Assembly: GCF_028462125.1 (NCBI RefSeq)
Contig: NZ_CP115468.1
Span: 3,341,559 to 3,405,558 of the forward strand
Length of the DNA: 64,000 nucleotides
Source: Leptospira sp. GIMC2001
Lineage (GTDB): Bacteria > Spirochaetota > Leptospiria > Leptospirales > Leptospiraceae
Reading direction: 5' to 3'
Shown here: positions 53,902-63,272 of the stretch, piece by piece
Position numbering within the stretch: the stretch's first letter is position 1
Layout of the letters: each line of letters begins with the position of its first letter
Notes under the pieces: model-generated
Databases searched by the model: none
What the model saw: the letters and a program-made list of their open reading frames with translations, nothing else
Told to the model about the DNA's origin: nothing
Translations under genes and position numbers: made by a program

Positions 53902-54984
53902 ATGGCTAAAATTTTACATACAAGCGATCTTCACTTTTCCAAAGATGATTTGGATTACTGTCTTGATGTCTGGAAAGAAATTCTTGACATCGGAACAAAT
54001 AACAATGTCGAAGCATTAATAATATCTGGAGATGTTTTTAATACCTTTCAAGACTTGATTGAGGCACGAGAACCTTTTGTCCAAGCGACTTCGAATATTG
54101 ATTATCCAATCTATTGTATTTCTGGAAATCATGAATATCTTGGTCTTAACAATAGATCCTTAGGTTCCTATGACTTGGGTAAAATCCATTGGATTCATTC
54201 CCAATCATTTCAAATTTTTGAATCAAGATCCAAGAGTTGGGAGCTGGTTGCGATTCCCTACTCTACAAAATATTCTGACTATCGCGATTGGAAGATTCCA
54301 ACCAAATCCAAGCCCCGCATCATTATGGCTCATGGATTGATTCCTGAAATTCTTCCTTATACAGGTCCCGATGAAGAAGAAGGCGACCATATCATTGAGC
54401 TGGATATGTTAGCACGATTCAATCCTGATTATGTTGCTCTTGGTCATATTCATCGTAGAACAGTAGAAAGGTTACAGAACCTTCCCATTTACTATCCAGG
54501 CTCTCCGAGAGTTTGGAGAAAAGGTGAAAAGTTCGAAAGATCCGTCAATCTAATCAATATTGATGATTCTGGTTCTATAAATACGAAACCAATTACTGTC
54601 GAAAAGGCCGGTCAATTTATTGCGCTCGAATGGAATTTAGATGTGAATGGAACTCTACCTGTTATAGATCTAGCAAATACTTATAAAGCTCAAGATTATA
54701 TTTATGTTGATGTATTAGGATTTTCTGATAAAGAATCAAACATCAATCAACAAATGGATCAGATAAAAAATATTTGGGATAAAAAGTTTAGAAAATTCGA
54801 AATTAGTTCAAGCAACGTTCGATACCTCGAAGGAATTTCTGATCTTAGTTTAGTTCAGAAATTTCTAAAAACTTGGGAATCAAAAAAGCCAGATTCTACT
54901 AATGAAGCCCAAACACATAGATGGATACGCGCAAGACAGATTGGACTAGAAGCAATCGCAAATGCAGTTGAGGGTTCCAAATGA
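53902..54984 (+). CDS. SbcD/YhaO-like metallophosphoesterase
   Basis: A 360-residue calcineurin-like phosphoesterase related to Mre11/SbcD. Metal-binding motifs are in order: HTSDLHFS, IISGDVFNT, ISGNHEY, MAHGLIP and GHIHRR. It overlaps the ATPase gene by ATGA (54981-54984). The pair therefore corresponds to a DNA end-processing nuclease-ATPase, most like B. subtilis YhaO/YhaN in layout. Confidence 0.9.
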   Translation: MAKILHTSDLHFSKDDLDYCLDVWKEILDIGTNNNVEALIISGDVFNTFQDLIEAREPFVQATSNIDYPIYCISGNHEYLGLNNRSLGSYDLGKIHWIHSQSFQIFESRSKSWELVAIPYSTKYSDYRDWKIPTKSKPRIIMAHGLIPEILPYTGPDEEEGDHIIELDMLARFNPDYVALGHIHRRTVERLQNLPIYYPGSPRVWRKGEKFERSVNLINIDDSGSINTKPITVEKAGQFIALEWNLDVNGTLPVIDLANTYKAQDYIYVDVLGFSDKESNINQQMDQIKNIWDKKFRKFEISSSNVRYLEGISDLSLVQKFLKTWESKKPDSTNEAQTHRWIRARQIGLEAIANAVEGSK

Positions 54985-57260
54985 TTCAATCACTCAGTTT
55001 AGACAAATTTGGAAAGTTCACCAATAAATCCTTCAAACTAGGTAAGATGAATTTTTTCCTAGGGAAAAATGAAGCAGGTAAATCAACCATATTTGACGCA
55101 TTTATTGTTGCCCTGACCAAGCCCAGTGGAACGAGTAAAGAAGGCAAAAGAATCAAAGCTAGGTATGGCGATAAACCAATTTGTTCTGCATCGGCTAGTA
55201 CCAATGAAGAACTGGATTCGGTAGAATTTTTGAATCTTCATACAATTAAGGCAGGTGAGATAGGAATGGATTTCACGGATCAGAGTTGGATGGAGAATCT
55301 CAAATCAAAGCTCTTCTCAGGAGGAATTGATCCAACACCTATCATTCAAAAATTGAGTAAAAATTTCCAAACAACCGGTAGTCTCTCACATATGAGGGTA
55401 TATAATGAATTGATTGAAGAAAGTAAAAAACTTCAAGAAAGTATTAGAGAATTAGAAAATTCTAAAAAATCAATTCTTTCCGATAATGCCGATTTGGAAC
55501 AGCTCCAATCCAAAAAAGAATCCATTTCCCTTCAGAAAGAATCATCTCAGAAAAAATTGGAATCAATATCTCATGAATTGGATAATCAAGACAAAATTCG
55601 AGAACGAATCAAATTAACAGAAATATATCACCTAATCGAAAAATGGAACGCATCTAAATCAACTCTACAGTCCCTCGAAAAATTTTCTATAGATAAAGCT
55701 CAGGAATTCCAAGACATTGATTTCAAAAAAATAAAATTGAAATCAAATATTGATTCATTCGAAAAGCAGAAAAATGATATCAATAACAGAATTGGACAAC
55801 TCGATATTGAAATAGAAGAAAAACGGAATCAATTCGAAGCTGACAATTCCAAAAATCAAATTGCATTAAATATTCGAAATAAAATTCAAGAACTAATTCT
55901 AAAACCAATTCAAACAACCATTATAAGATGGATCTATTGGTTGCTTGGTTTGGGAATTTTGTCCTTACTGGGCGGAACCGCACTAACTGGACATCACGTA
56001 ATCTATAGATCTGATCTTTTGATCTACGGACTTGTTTTACTTTTTATGGGTGTGATTCTTATCATTCTATCCTATAAGAAAGAACAAATCGCCGATTCTG
56101 AAGCTACAAGAGAGAAGCTCAATCAACTTTCCAATGAATGGAATATTGCATGTCGATCCAATTCAAAATTTCAGACGCCTGAAGAACTTCAAAACCAAAT
56201 ACTCATTTTTTTGGATGATCGGAAGAGCTTTGAATTGGAAATTAAAAATCTTAGTGAGAAATTTCTAGATTTCAAAAAACAATTGAAAACTATAGAAGAT
56301 TCGCTCACGACATTACAAAAAGAACTTCAATCAATTGAAGCTCAAGAAAAAGAAATTCTCCAGTCTCTTCAAGTTTCTTCCAAGCAGGAATATGAATTGC
56401 AGCGAACTAAATACCGAAGCGCAAAAGATTTATATCAGAATATTAACGAACAGATACAAACTAAATTACAAGGTAAAGATACAAATTCAATACTCCTAGA
56501 AACGAAGAGAAAATTGGATAAACTGGATGAATTAGGCATTGCTCAGCAAGGATTAGATGAAGCTGCCTATATTCAATTGAAAAATCAAAAATTGAATTTA
56601 GAATCTCAGATTCAGAAAATCAAATCTGAAGAGTACTCCCTTCAATCACAGTCGTTTGAGAAAAAAGTCCTAATGGAAGCAGGACTCGAGCCTCTCAGTT
56701 TGAGACTTACCCAAGAATTTGATCGACTACATATTGTTAAATCAGAATTGGAAAAATTGGAAATCGAAAGAGAAGCATCAAAAATTGCTCATGATTTATT
56801 TCAAGATATTGCAGAAGAAACCAACGATGTATTTGCTTCTCTATCAGATGAGATCTCTAAATCGAGCAAGATTTTATTTGGTGCAGATCGAAGGGTTGAG
56901 ATTCAAAATTTGTCAGGAAGCAAAAAACCTATAAAAAACAAAGAATCTGCAATTGCAGTTGAAGATGAAGGTGGTGCAATGAGAGGAATTGACCATCTAT
57001 CTCTGGGAACTAGGGATTCTTTCTATGTTGCAACCAAACTTGCTCTCTGCGAAAAGAACGATCCTCAACTCAAATTCTTCCTCATGGATGAGCCATTTTT
57101 ATCTCTAGATGAGGCAAGAATTGGTAAGGCTCTACTTGTTTTGAAAAATTATGTAGAAGAAAAAGGCTGGCAAATAGTAATACTGAGCAAGGAAGAATCC
57201 TTGCTCAAGCAATTACGGGAAAATTTCGATATTCCCGTAAATGAAATTATTCTAGATTAG
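54981..57260 (+). CDS. SbcC/YhaN-like coiled-coil ATPase with membrane helices
   Basis: A 759-residue SMC-like ATPase. Walker A FFLGKNEAGKST is near residue 28 and the C-terminal Walker B region is KFFLMDEPFLSLDEARIG, preceded by the LSLGTRDSFYVATKLAL signature. A long coiled coil fills the middle. Between two coiled-coil halves are two hydrophobic segments (about 314-360: WIYWLLGLGILSLLGGTAL and LLIYGLVLLFMGVILIIL), as in the YhaN family, so it may be membrane tethered. Its stop overlaps the convergent SpoIIE gene by four bases. Confidence 0.88.
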   Translation: MIQSLSLDKFGKFTNKSFKLGKMNFFLGKNEAGKSTIFDAFIVALTKPSGTSKEGKRIKARYGDKPICSASASTNEELDSVEFLNLHTIKAGEIGMDFTDQSWMENLKSKLFSGGIDPTPIIQKLSKNFQTTGSLSHMRVYNELIEESKKLQESIRELENSKKSILSDNADLEQLQSKKESISLQKESSQKKLESISHELDNQDKIRERIKLTEIYHLIEKWNASKSTLQSLEKFSIDKAQEFQDIDFKKIKLKSNIDSFEKQKNDINNRIGQLDIEIEEKRNQFEADNSKNQIALNIRNKIQELILKPIQTTIIRWIYWLLGLGILSLLGGTALTGHHVIYRSDLLIYGLVLLFMGVILIILSYKKEQIADSEATREKLNQLSNEWNIACRSNSKFQTPEELQNQILIFLDDRKSFELEIKNLSEKFLDFKKQLKTIEDSLTTLQKELQSIEAQEKEILQSLQVSSKQEYELQRTKYRSAKDLYQNINEQIQTKLQGKDTNSILLETKRKLDKLDELGIAQQGLDEAAYIQLKNQKLNLESQIQKIKSEEYSLQSQSFEKKVLMEAGLEPLSLRLTQEFDRLHIVKSELEKLEIEREASKIAHDLFQDIAEETNDVFASLSDEISKSSKILFGADRRVEIQNLSGSKKPIKNKESAIAVEDEGGAMRGIDHLSLGTRDSFYVATKLALCEKNDPQLKFFLMDEPFLSLDEARIGKALLVLKNYVEEKGWQIVILSKEESLLKQLRENFDIPVNEIILD

Positions 57261-58792
57261 CTTGTCCGTTTAACAACGATAAAGCTAATGTCATCAAGAA
57301 TTTCTCGTTCACCCATAAACTCGCGTAGATCCGAATACATTTCCTTAATGATTTCGGTTGCTGGTTTATGGGCGACTTCTTCAAATTTCTTAACCAATCT
57401 TTCATGACCATAGAAATGCTTAGCCATGTTCTCAGCTTCAGTTACACCATCTGTATAACCTAAGAATGCATCGCCTACATTGAAAGCGAATTCTTTCTCT
57501 GAAACCATTGCTTCAATATTATCCGTTAAACCTACATAGATTCCTAGATCTGCTGTATCCACTACTTCGGCTTTTTTACTTCCCGATTTCATAAAAAGAA
57601 AATCTTCATGTTGTCCCGTTAGGTGAATTTTTCCATTATTGTATCTAAACAAAGATAGCGTTAGGTTTCTTGAGTCATTCATCCTGCCGTTGATGTTGCC
57701 ATACAAAACGCCATTTATGCTATTCAACATATCGGATAGACTTGAACCATCTCGCTCAAGTGCAGTACGATAAGATGATTGCGCCATCATCATCACGACA
57801 CCTGATTGAAGACCATGTCCTGTTACATCGCCAATTGCAAAATAAGTTGATCCATCTTTCATCGGATAACAATCGTAGTAGTCTCCTCCCACTTCATCCG
57901 CTGCTTCCATCATGGCTGCAACTTCTAAGCCTGGACAAGAATTGGTTTCAAGATCCGTTGGTAGCACCATCGCTTGAAGTTGTCTTGCAACGTCTAGTTC
58001 CATTCCAAGTCGCATGTTCTCTTGTAGAATTGCTTTCTTTTCTGTATCAAACATCAAATTAGCTTGCCGCTTTGCTGTTTCGTTTGCGTTCTGAATGGAA
58101 TATATGATCAAAAATACAGTCGCACCCATATAAAAGGTTTTTAGAATAATTCCCATCGGTGCAACAGAGATTAGAATAAATTTACTTCCGGCTGCAGTCA
58201 TCGCGGGCGCAAGAACATCAGTATATTCTTTTAACATAGCCATGATTGGTGTAATATCAGCATAAAAGTATATCATCAATCCGCCATATTGAATCAGAGC
58301 TAAAGCTCCAGCAAAATATATCACAGATCTCCGATTTCTAATTGAAGCAAGAGCAACTAATGTAAAATACAAAAATCCCATTGCACCACTGTAAATATGC
58401 ATTGGATTCTTCGATGTATCAGCGAGAAACCATAGAATAGTTGTAAGTAGTGTGATCTCCAAAAAACTAGCAGTGTATTTTATAGTTGGGTAATAAACTT
58501 TTTCTTTTGTAGATTTGCGCAGGAAAAAAGTTACGAATATATTAAAAAAGAAAAGTATCGAAATGGCAGTCATCTGAAAATATGCTTCGTGAACCGGCCT
58601 TCCGCCAATTTGAGACATAATAGTAAAAACTGCTAGCATGGTTATGAAGAAAAATCGAAACTTCGAAGCGAAAACCTCAGCCCGTATCTCACCTTCGACC
58701 TGGATTTCATGTAATTGCTTCTTCCAATAATCTGTTAATTGAAATCGGTATCCCTTATCTTCATCTTCTGTTGTATTTTGCTCGTTTGCCAT
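57257..58792 (-). CDS. Membrane SpoIIE-family serine phosphatase
   Basis: A 511-residue protein with about six membrane segments in residues 45-235, a helical linker (GMELDVARQLQAMVLPTD) and a SpoIIE/PP2C domain (about 270-511). Catalytic motifs are intact: ADEVGGDYYDCY, FAIGDVTGHGLQSG and FLGYTDGVTEAENM. No GAF or HAMP domain is evident. It probably acts on an anti-sigma antagonist. It is divergent from the acyltransferase-methyltransferase fusion (139-base gap). Confidence 0.92.
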   Translation of the reverse strand: MANEQNTTEDEDKGYRFQLTDYWKKQLHEIQVEGEIRAEVFASKFRFFFITMLAVFTIMSQIGGRPVHEAYFQMTAISILFFFNIFVTFFLRKSTKEKVYYPTIKYTASFLEITLLTTILWFLADTSKNPMHIYSGAMGFLYFTLVALASIRNRRSVIYFAGALALIQYGGLMIYFYADITPIMAMLKEYTDVLAPAMTAAGSKFILISVAPMGIILKTFYMGATVFLIIYSIQNANETAKRQANLMFDTEKKAILQENMRLGMELDVARQLQAMVLPTDLETNSCPGLEVAAMMEAADEVGGDYYDCYPMKDGSTYFAIGDVTGHGLQSGVVMMMAQSSYRTALERDGSSLSDMLNSINGVLYGNINGRMNDSRNLTLSLFRYNNGKIHLTGQHEDFLFMKSGSKKAEVVDTADLGIYVGLTDNIEAMVSEKEFAFNVGDAFLGYTDGVTEAENMAKHFYGHERLVKKFEEVAHKPATEIIKEMYSDLREFMGEREILDDISFIVVKRTS

Positions 58793-58931
58793 TGATTCGA
58801 TCCCGGACTCTAGAATTTATTTACGAGTTTGTCGAATTCACAAAAAGGAGCAAGAACGATTTTTTTTTCCCAATTCACTTGCCGAAAATAAGAAGGAATT
58901 GATAAACTTAATTCAAGAAGAAATTTCCTAA

Positions 58932-60932
58932 ATGACTCTCACCATTAAACTCGCTGAAACTGAAGAAGAAAAGTATAGAGTATATGCTCTTAGGTACGAA
59001 GTTTATATTGAGGAACTCGGGAGAACTCAAGTTCACGCTGATCATAAGAATCGTTTGATCAAGGAACCTTGGGACGACACAGCACATATTTTATACGTTC
59101 AAGACGATGACAAAATGGTTGGGACAATGAGAACCAATCGTAAAATTGATGGGCCAATGGAGTATGAAGAGCTCTACGATCTAGAAAAATTCGCTCCTTT
59201 CTATCCAAATGATGTATCCATGACAACTAGGCTCCTCGTTCGAGATAGCTACCGCAATTCCATGGCAGCGGGTATGATGTGCTTACGGGCTTATGAAATG
59301 CATAGAGAATGGGGTATCAATTTGAATTTTATTGATACAAGACCTCATTTAGTTAGGTTATACCAACAACTCGGATATAGATTCTATAAAGAAAATATCC
59401 ATCATCCAGAATTCGGGAATGCCATTCCGCTTGTTATTATTCTTAATGATTATGAATATCTAAAAGAGGTTAGATCTCCGTTCATTCGTGTAGCAAAAAG
59501 ATTCACGAACTCAAGGGACGAAGCTAATTTATTTGCAGAAAAATTTGCAAAATATTCAACAGTAAAACCACTCTTCTCTATGGGACATGATGTCCTCTGG
59601 GATACGTTCACAACTCAAGTGAACATGGATCCTTTGAAAGTTTTAACCTTTCTTAGTGGGTTCGATCCAGAAGAAGCAAAAAAATTATTAGGGCAGCTAG
59701 ATCTTCTTGAATTCGAAGTAAGCGATATCGTTTTTGAGAGGGGTGATGAGAGCGAAGGCATGTATTGCATTATGGAAGGATCGGTAGAAGTTGTTATACC
59801 TGGTCCAAAAGGTGATATAATTCTAGCTATATTAAACCAAGGAGAAATTTTTGGCGAGCTAGGCTTTGTCTCTAAGATCAAGAGAACTGCAACTATTAAA
59901 GTACGCGAACATTCGAAAATTCTTTTATTGAATCAAAAAGAATTTGTTAAATTAGAATCGAATTACCCAGCACTCGCTTTGAAACTTCTGACAAATTTAT
60001 TCAGTATATTGGTAAATCGATTTAACGAAAAGCACGAAGCATTGATGGAAGCAAGATCTATGCTTGATAATTTGATATCTGGCATTGGTCAGTCTGAAAA
60101 TGAAGAAGGAAAAGAAAACACTATGAGTGAAGATAAATCAAAAGGATCCTATGTGGTTCATGAATTTGCTGATTCCCAGGCAGAATTAGATCGATTGAGA
60201 TTTCAAGCGAAAGCCGGATTTAGCCTTGAGAAAAAAATGTTCAAATTATTTAACATCAATTCTGAATCTAAAGTTTTGGATATAGGTTGCGGTCCAGCCT
60301 TCTTTGCAAATGAAGTCTTCCAAGAATACAAACCAAAAGAATTGCATGGTATCGAATTGGATTCAAATCTTATTTCTATCGCCAAACGTGAAATGGGCGG
60401 TGTTGATGGAATGCGATTTACTCAAGGTACGGTTTACGATCTACCTTTGGAGGATGCACAATACGATTTAGCTTATTCTAGATTTGTTTTTCAACATTTA
60501 GATGATCCAACTAAAGGTATCAAAGAATTGAAAAGAGTCATCAAACCAGGCGGAACTGTAATTATCGAGGACATTGATGACGGATTATTGTTTCTTGAGC
60601 CACCACCCGCATCTTATGATTTAGTGCAAGGTACATCTGAGAGAATGCAGAAAGAACTGGGTGGAGATAGACGGATAGGAAGAAAACTTCATACTCTTAT
60701 GAATGAAGTAGGTTTTAGCAAAATATCAATCAAATACCTTGCAATAAGTTCCACAAAAGTTGGAATGGAAGCGTTTATTTTTGCTGGATTCGGATTTAAA
60801 TTCGATCACCTCAAAAGATCTGGTGCTTCAGATGCTGAAGTAAATAAAGCAAAAGAAGAATTCTTTGCATTGGTCAAAGATCCAAATGCTTATGGAACGC
60901 TGATGCTTGTATTTGCTGTCGCAACTGTTTAG
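58932..60932 (+). CDS. Three-domain fusion: acyltransferase-like, cyclic-nucleotide-binding, SAM methyltransferase
   Basis: A 666-residue cytoplasmic protein. Residues 1-180 resemble GNAT/N-acyl amino acid synthase (FeeM/LuxI-like) proteins: YRVYALRYEVYIEELGR, a MVGTMRTNR strand, SMTTRLLVRDSYRNSMAAG and YQQLGYRFYK. Residues 250-375 form a cNMP-binding domain with FERGDESEGMYCIMEGSVEV and the phosphate-binding cassette GEIFGELGFVSKIKRTA. A linker (376-408) leads to a class I methyltransferase (409-640) with motif I VLDIGCGPA at 448-456 and IKPGGTVIIEDID. Each domain is recognisable. The combination suggests synthesis and methylation of a small acyl signal or lipid under cyclic nucleotide control; this is inference. 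Confidence 0.85.
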   Translation: MTLTIKLAETEEEKYRVYALRYEVYIEELGRTQVHADHKNRLIKEPWDDTAHILYVQDDDKMVGTMRTNRKIDGPMEYEELYDLEKFAPFYPNDVSMTTRLLVRDSYRNSMAAGMMCLRAYEMHREWGINLNFIDTRPHLVRLYQQLGYRFYKENIHHPEFGNAIPLVIILNDYEYLKEVRSPFIRVAKRFTNSRDEANLFAEKFAKYSTVKPLFSMGHDVLWDTFTTQVNMDPLKVLTFLSGFDPEEAKKLLGQLDLLEFEVSDIVFERGDESEGMYCIMEGSVEVVIPGPKGDIILAILNQGEIFGELGFVSKIKRTATIKVREHSKILLLNQKEFVKLESNYPALALKLLTNLFSILVNRFNEKHEALMEARSMLDNLISGIGQSENEEGKENTMSEDKSKGSYVVHEFADSQAELDRLRFQAKAGFSLEKKMFKLFNINSESKVLDIGCGPAFFANEVFQEYKPKELHGIELDSNLISIAKREMGGVDGMRFTQGTVYDLPLEDAQYDLAYSRFVFQHLDDPTKGIKELKRVIKPGGTVIIEDIDDGLLFLEPPPASYDLVQGTSERMQKELGGDRRIGRKLHTLMNEVGFSKISIKYLAISSTKVGMEAFIFAGFGFKFDHLKRSGASDAEVNKAKEEFFALVKDPNAYGTLMLVFAVATV

Positions 60933-61025
60933 TTCATTAGAATACTCTATTTTCTGCAATTAAGACTGGCAAGTTTTGATTGCAGATTCAAAAATGAGAT
61001 AGAAATAGATTTCTTCTATTAAGCA

Positions 61026-62444
61026 TTAGAAATCAGTATCTCCCCGAGAAAGAGGGGATTCATCTTCTTCGGGAGAGAGAGATCCTTGAGGTATTCGACC
61101 TAGATTCTTGATTACTTTTATTTTGAAGAATAGAGTAATCATGATTAGGAGAATCGCCATTATAAAGAAAAGCTCTTTATAAAAAGTGATCATAGACAAT
61201 AAACATATAATTCCCATAACCAATGCGATACCTGGAACTAGCGGATATCCTGGTACTTTGAAAGGACGAGTCCGCTGAGGGTCAATTTTTCTTAGAACAA
61301 AAAAAGAAGCCATGCTGATCACATACATTCCACAGGCACCCATCGCTGCCATTGTTATCAATTGATCTGTATCACCAAGACCCAACGCAACAAGTCCAAT
61401 TGCCCCACCACATAACACTGCATTGGCTGGAACCGCATTTTTTTTGGAAATTTTGGCCAAGATCTTTGGTAGAAATCCCTCACTCGCTAAGGCATAAATT
61501 TGTCTTGAATAGCCAAGTATAATTCCCATCAAAGATGCAATCAGTCCAAAAAGTCCGATTGATGTGAAAAGATTCGCTTGCCAAGATCCAATTCCATAAA
61601 CCTGTCCAAGAACAAAAGATAATGGGTAACTCAAATTTTTGACAGAATCCGTTGATGATACACCAGCAGTGAGAAAAAGAACACCAAATGCAAGTAGTAT
61701 AAGTGTTCCGATTCCAGCTGTGTAACCTATAGGAATATTTCTTGTCGGATTTTTTACTTCTTCGGCTGCCATAGCAACACCTTCAACAGCAAGAAAAAAC
61801 CAAATCGCATAGGGAATAGAAGAAAAAAGTTCTTTCCAATGGAAATAATTTATTGCAGGATCAAGTTCTGTCTGTGTTGCTTTATTGGCAAAAGGTAGGG
61901 AAATTACAATTCGATCTAAACCTAAATTATCCCATTTGAAAAATGGAATTGTCAGAATGAAATAGAATAGCAAACCGCACACAGCTATGAGAGTTACACC
62001 TAACTCAAATCTTGCGGTCTGCTTCACTCCTAGTAAGTTCACTGAGATCAATAATAAAAAGAATACGAAACTCGCTATCATAGGATTTATTGATGGAATT
62101 AGAAAATGAAAGTATCCTCCCAAAGCTGATGCGATAGCTGGCGGTGCCAGAACGAATTCTACCAATGTAAAAAATCCGGCAAAGAACCCACCCCAAGGAC
62201 CAAACGCATGGTAGGCATATGCTGAGGGACCGCCAGAATGCGGAATAGAAGCTGCAAGCTCTGTAAAACTCAAAGAAAAAACTGCATAAAATATCGCTAC
62301 AAAACTAACTGCAGCAAAAAATTCCCAGAAATTTGCATGAACCCATCCATAGTTCCATCCGAAGTAATCACCCGAAATTACTAACCCAACTGAAATTCCC
62401 CATAGATGAATCGGTCCCAAAGTTTTCTTAAGTTTCGTTGCCAT
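61026..62444 (-). CDS. Ethanolamine permease-like APC transporter
   Basis: A 472-residue amino-acid/polyamine/organocation permease with 12 membrane segments. The start GPIHLWGISVGLVISGDYFG and NYGWVH resemble ethanolamine permeases (eat), and SGGPSAYAYHAFGPWGGFFA is in the expected place. A C-terminal cytoplasmic tail ends DESPLSRGDTDF. ATG 62444 is chosen; a TTG at 62456 in the same frame lies too close to the AGGA ribosome site. No ethanolamine ammonia-lyase genes are in the window, so the substrate remains a guess. Confidence 0.85.
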   Translation of the reverse strand: MATKLKKTLGPIHLWGISVGLVISGDYFGWNYGWVHANFWEFFAAVSFVAIFYAVFSLSFTELAASIPHSGGPSAYAYHAFGPWGGFFAGFFTLVEFVLAPPAIASALGGYFHFLIPSINPMIASFVFFLLLISVNLLGVKQTARFELGVTLIAVCGLLFYFILTIPFFKWDNLGLDRIVISLPFANKATQTELDPAINYFHWKELFSSIPYAIWFFLAVEGVAMAAEEVKNPTRNIPIGYTAGIGTLILLAFGVLFLTAGVSSTDSVKNLSYPLSFVLGQVYGIGSWQANLFTSIGLFGLIASLMGIILGYSRQIYALASEGFLPKILAKISKKNAVPANAVLCGGAIGLVALGLGDTDQLITMAAMGACGMYVISMASFFVLRKIDPQRTRPFKVPGYPLVPGIALVMGIICLLSMITFYKELFFIMAILLIMITLFFKIKVIKNLGRIPQGSLSPEEDESPLSRGDTDF

Positions 62445-62474
62445 TGATTCAATCAATCCTTATGTCTAACATTT

Positions 62475-62843
62475 GTGACCAATACTAATTACATCCATCA
62501 AAAAAACCCAATTAAAATTCCCGTACCAGATCTAAAATTGATTGAAGAACATTTTGGCAATGTGGCAACTTCGAATTCTGAAATAAGCATTGCACATATG
62601 ATTGCACCCCCAGGTTGGTCTGAGCCTCACCAAACACCAGAATTCGATGAATACACTTTGATGGTGAGAGGCAAGAAATTGCTAGAAATTGATGGAGAGA
62701 GAATTGAATTGTCAGCTGGACAATCTCTATTGATCAAAAAAGGAGTTCGTGTTCGCTATTCGAATCCATTTGAAGAGGAAGCAGAATACTGGGCTATTTG
62801 CACGCCGGCCTTCCATCCTAATCGCGTGCATCGCGAAGATTAA
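62475..62843 (+). CDS. Single-domain cupin protein
   Basis: A 122-residue cupin. Motif 1 is GWSEPHQTPEFDEYTLMVRG and motif 2 GQSLLIKKGVRVRYSN. The second histidine of motif 1 and the histidine of motif 2 are not at the usual positions, so metal binding may be altered or absent. The start is GTG 62475, just 30 bases from the divergent permease start; no ribosome site is clear. Adjacency suggests a function with the permease. Confidence 0.75.
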   Translation: MTNTNYIHQKNPIKIPVPDLKLIEEHFGNVATSNSEISIAHMIAPPGWSEPHQTPEFDEYTLMVRGKKLLEIDGERIELSAGQSLLIKKGVRVRYSNPFEEEAEYWAICTPAFHPNRVHRED

Positions 62844-62849
62844 AGTAAA

Positions 62850-63248
62850 TTATTTTTGTACAATTACTTTAGCAGCATTTTCAAGATCTTTTAGTCCGCC
62901 CGCATTGATTACATCTTTGTAACCGAATCTTAGAAGTATATCTCTTGCGGATGCACTTCTTCCACCTGACGCGCAGTAGACTACAATACATTTATCCTTG
63001 GGAATTTCTGACAATCTTGTTGAGACTGCGTCTAAAGGAATGTTTACCGAATTGGGATAAGATCCTGAGTTGTATTCTGATACGGTACGAACATCCAATA
63101 CAAAAGCACCATTCTTTATTTGTTCAATTCCTTCCAATGCTGCTTGACTTGCACCCAACTTGACTGGTCTTGAACCGAATCTCATTACAAGAAAAATTGT
63201 AGAGACCACAAGAGTGATCACCATGATTGCAATTCCCATTTTTTTCAT
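62850..63248 (-). CDS. Membrane-anchored rhodanese
   Basis: A 132-residue protein with an N-terminal membrane segment (residues 5-23) and a single rhodanese domain: FVLDVRTVSEYNSGSYPNSV, the active-site loop YCASGGRSA with C92, and VINAGGLKDLE. It transfers sulfane sulfur or serves as a thiol-bound sensor in the periplasm or on the membrane face. It converges with the cupin gene (six-base gap). Confidence 0.92.
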   Translation of the reverse strand: MKKMGIAIMVITLVVSTIFLVMRFGSRPVKLGASQAALEGIEQIKNGAFVLDVRTVSEYNSGSYPNSVNIPLDAVSTRLSEIPKDKCIVVYCASGGRSASARDILLRFGYKDVINAGGLKDLENAAKVIVQK

Positions 63249-63272
63249 CCACCTAACCTATATGATTGTAAA

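Noticed and set aside
58793..58931. Possible tRNA-like GATTCGATCCC in the gap before the fusion gene
   Set aside because: No cloverleaf arms or acceptor stem could be built around it; it is the leader of the SpoIIE gene on the other strand.
60954..60985. CTGCAAT/ATTGCAG inverted repeat after the fusion gene
   Set aside because: Only 7 bp with an 18-base loop and no T-run; too weak to call a terminator although the genes are convergent.
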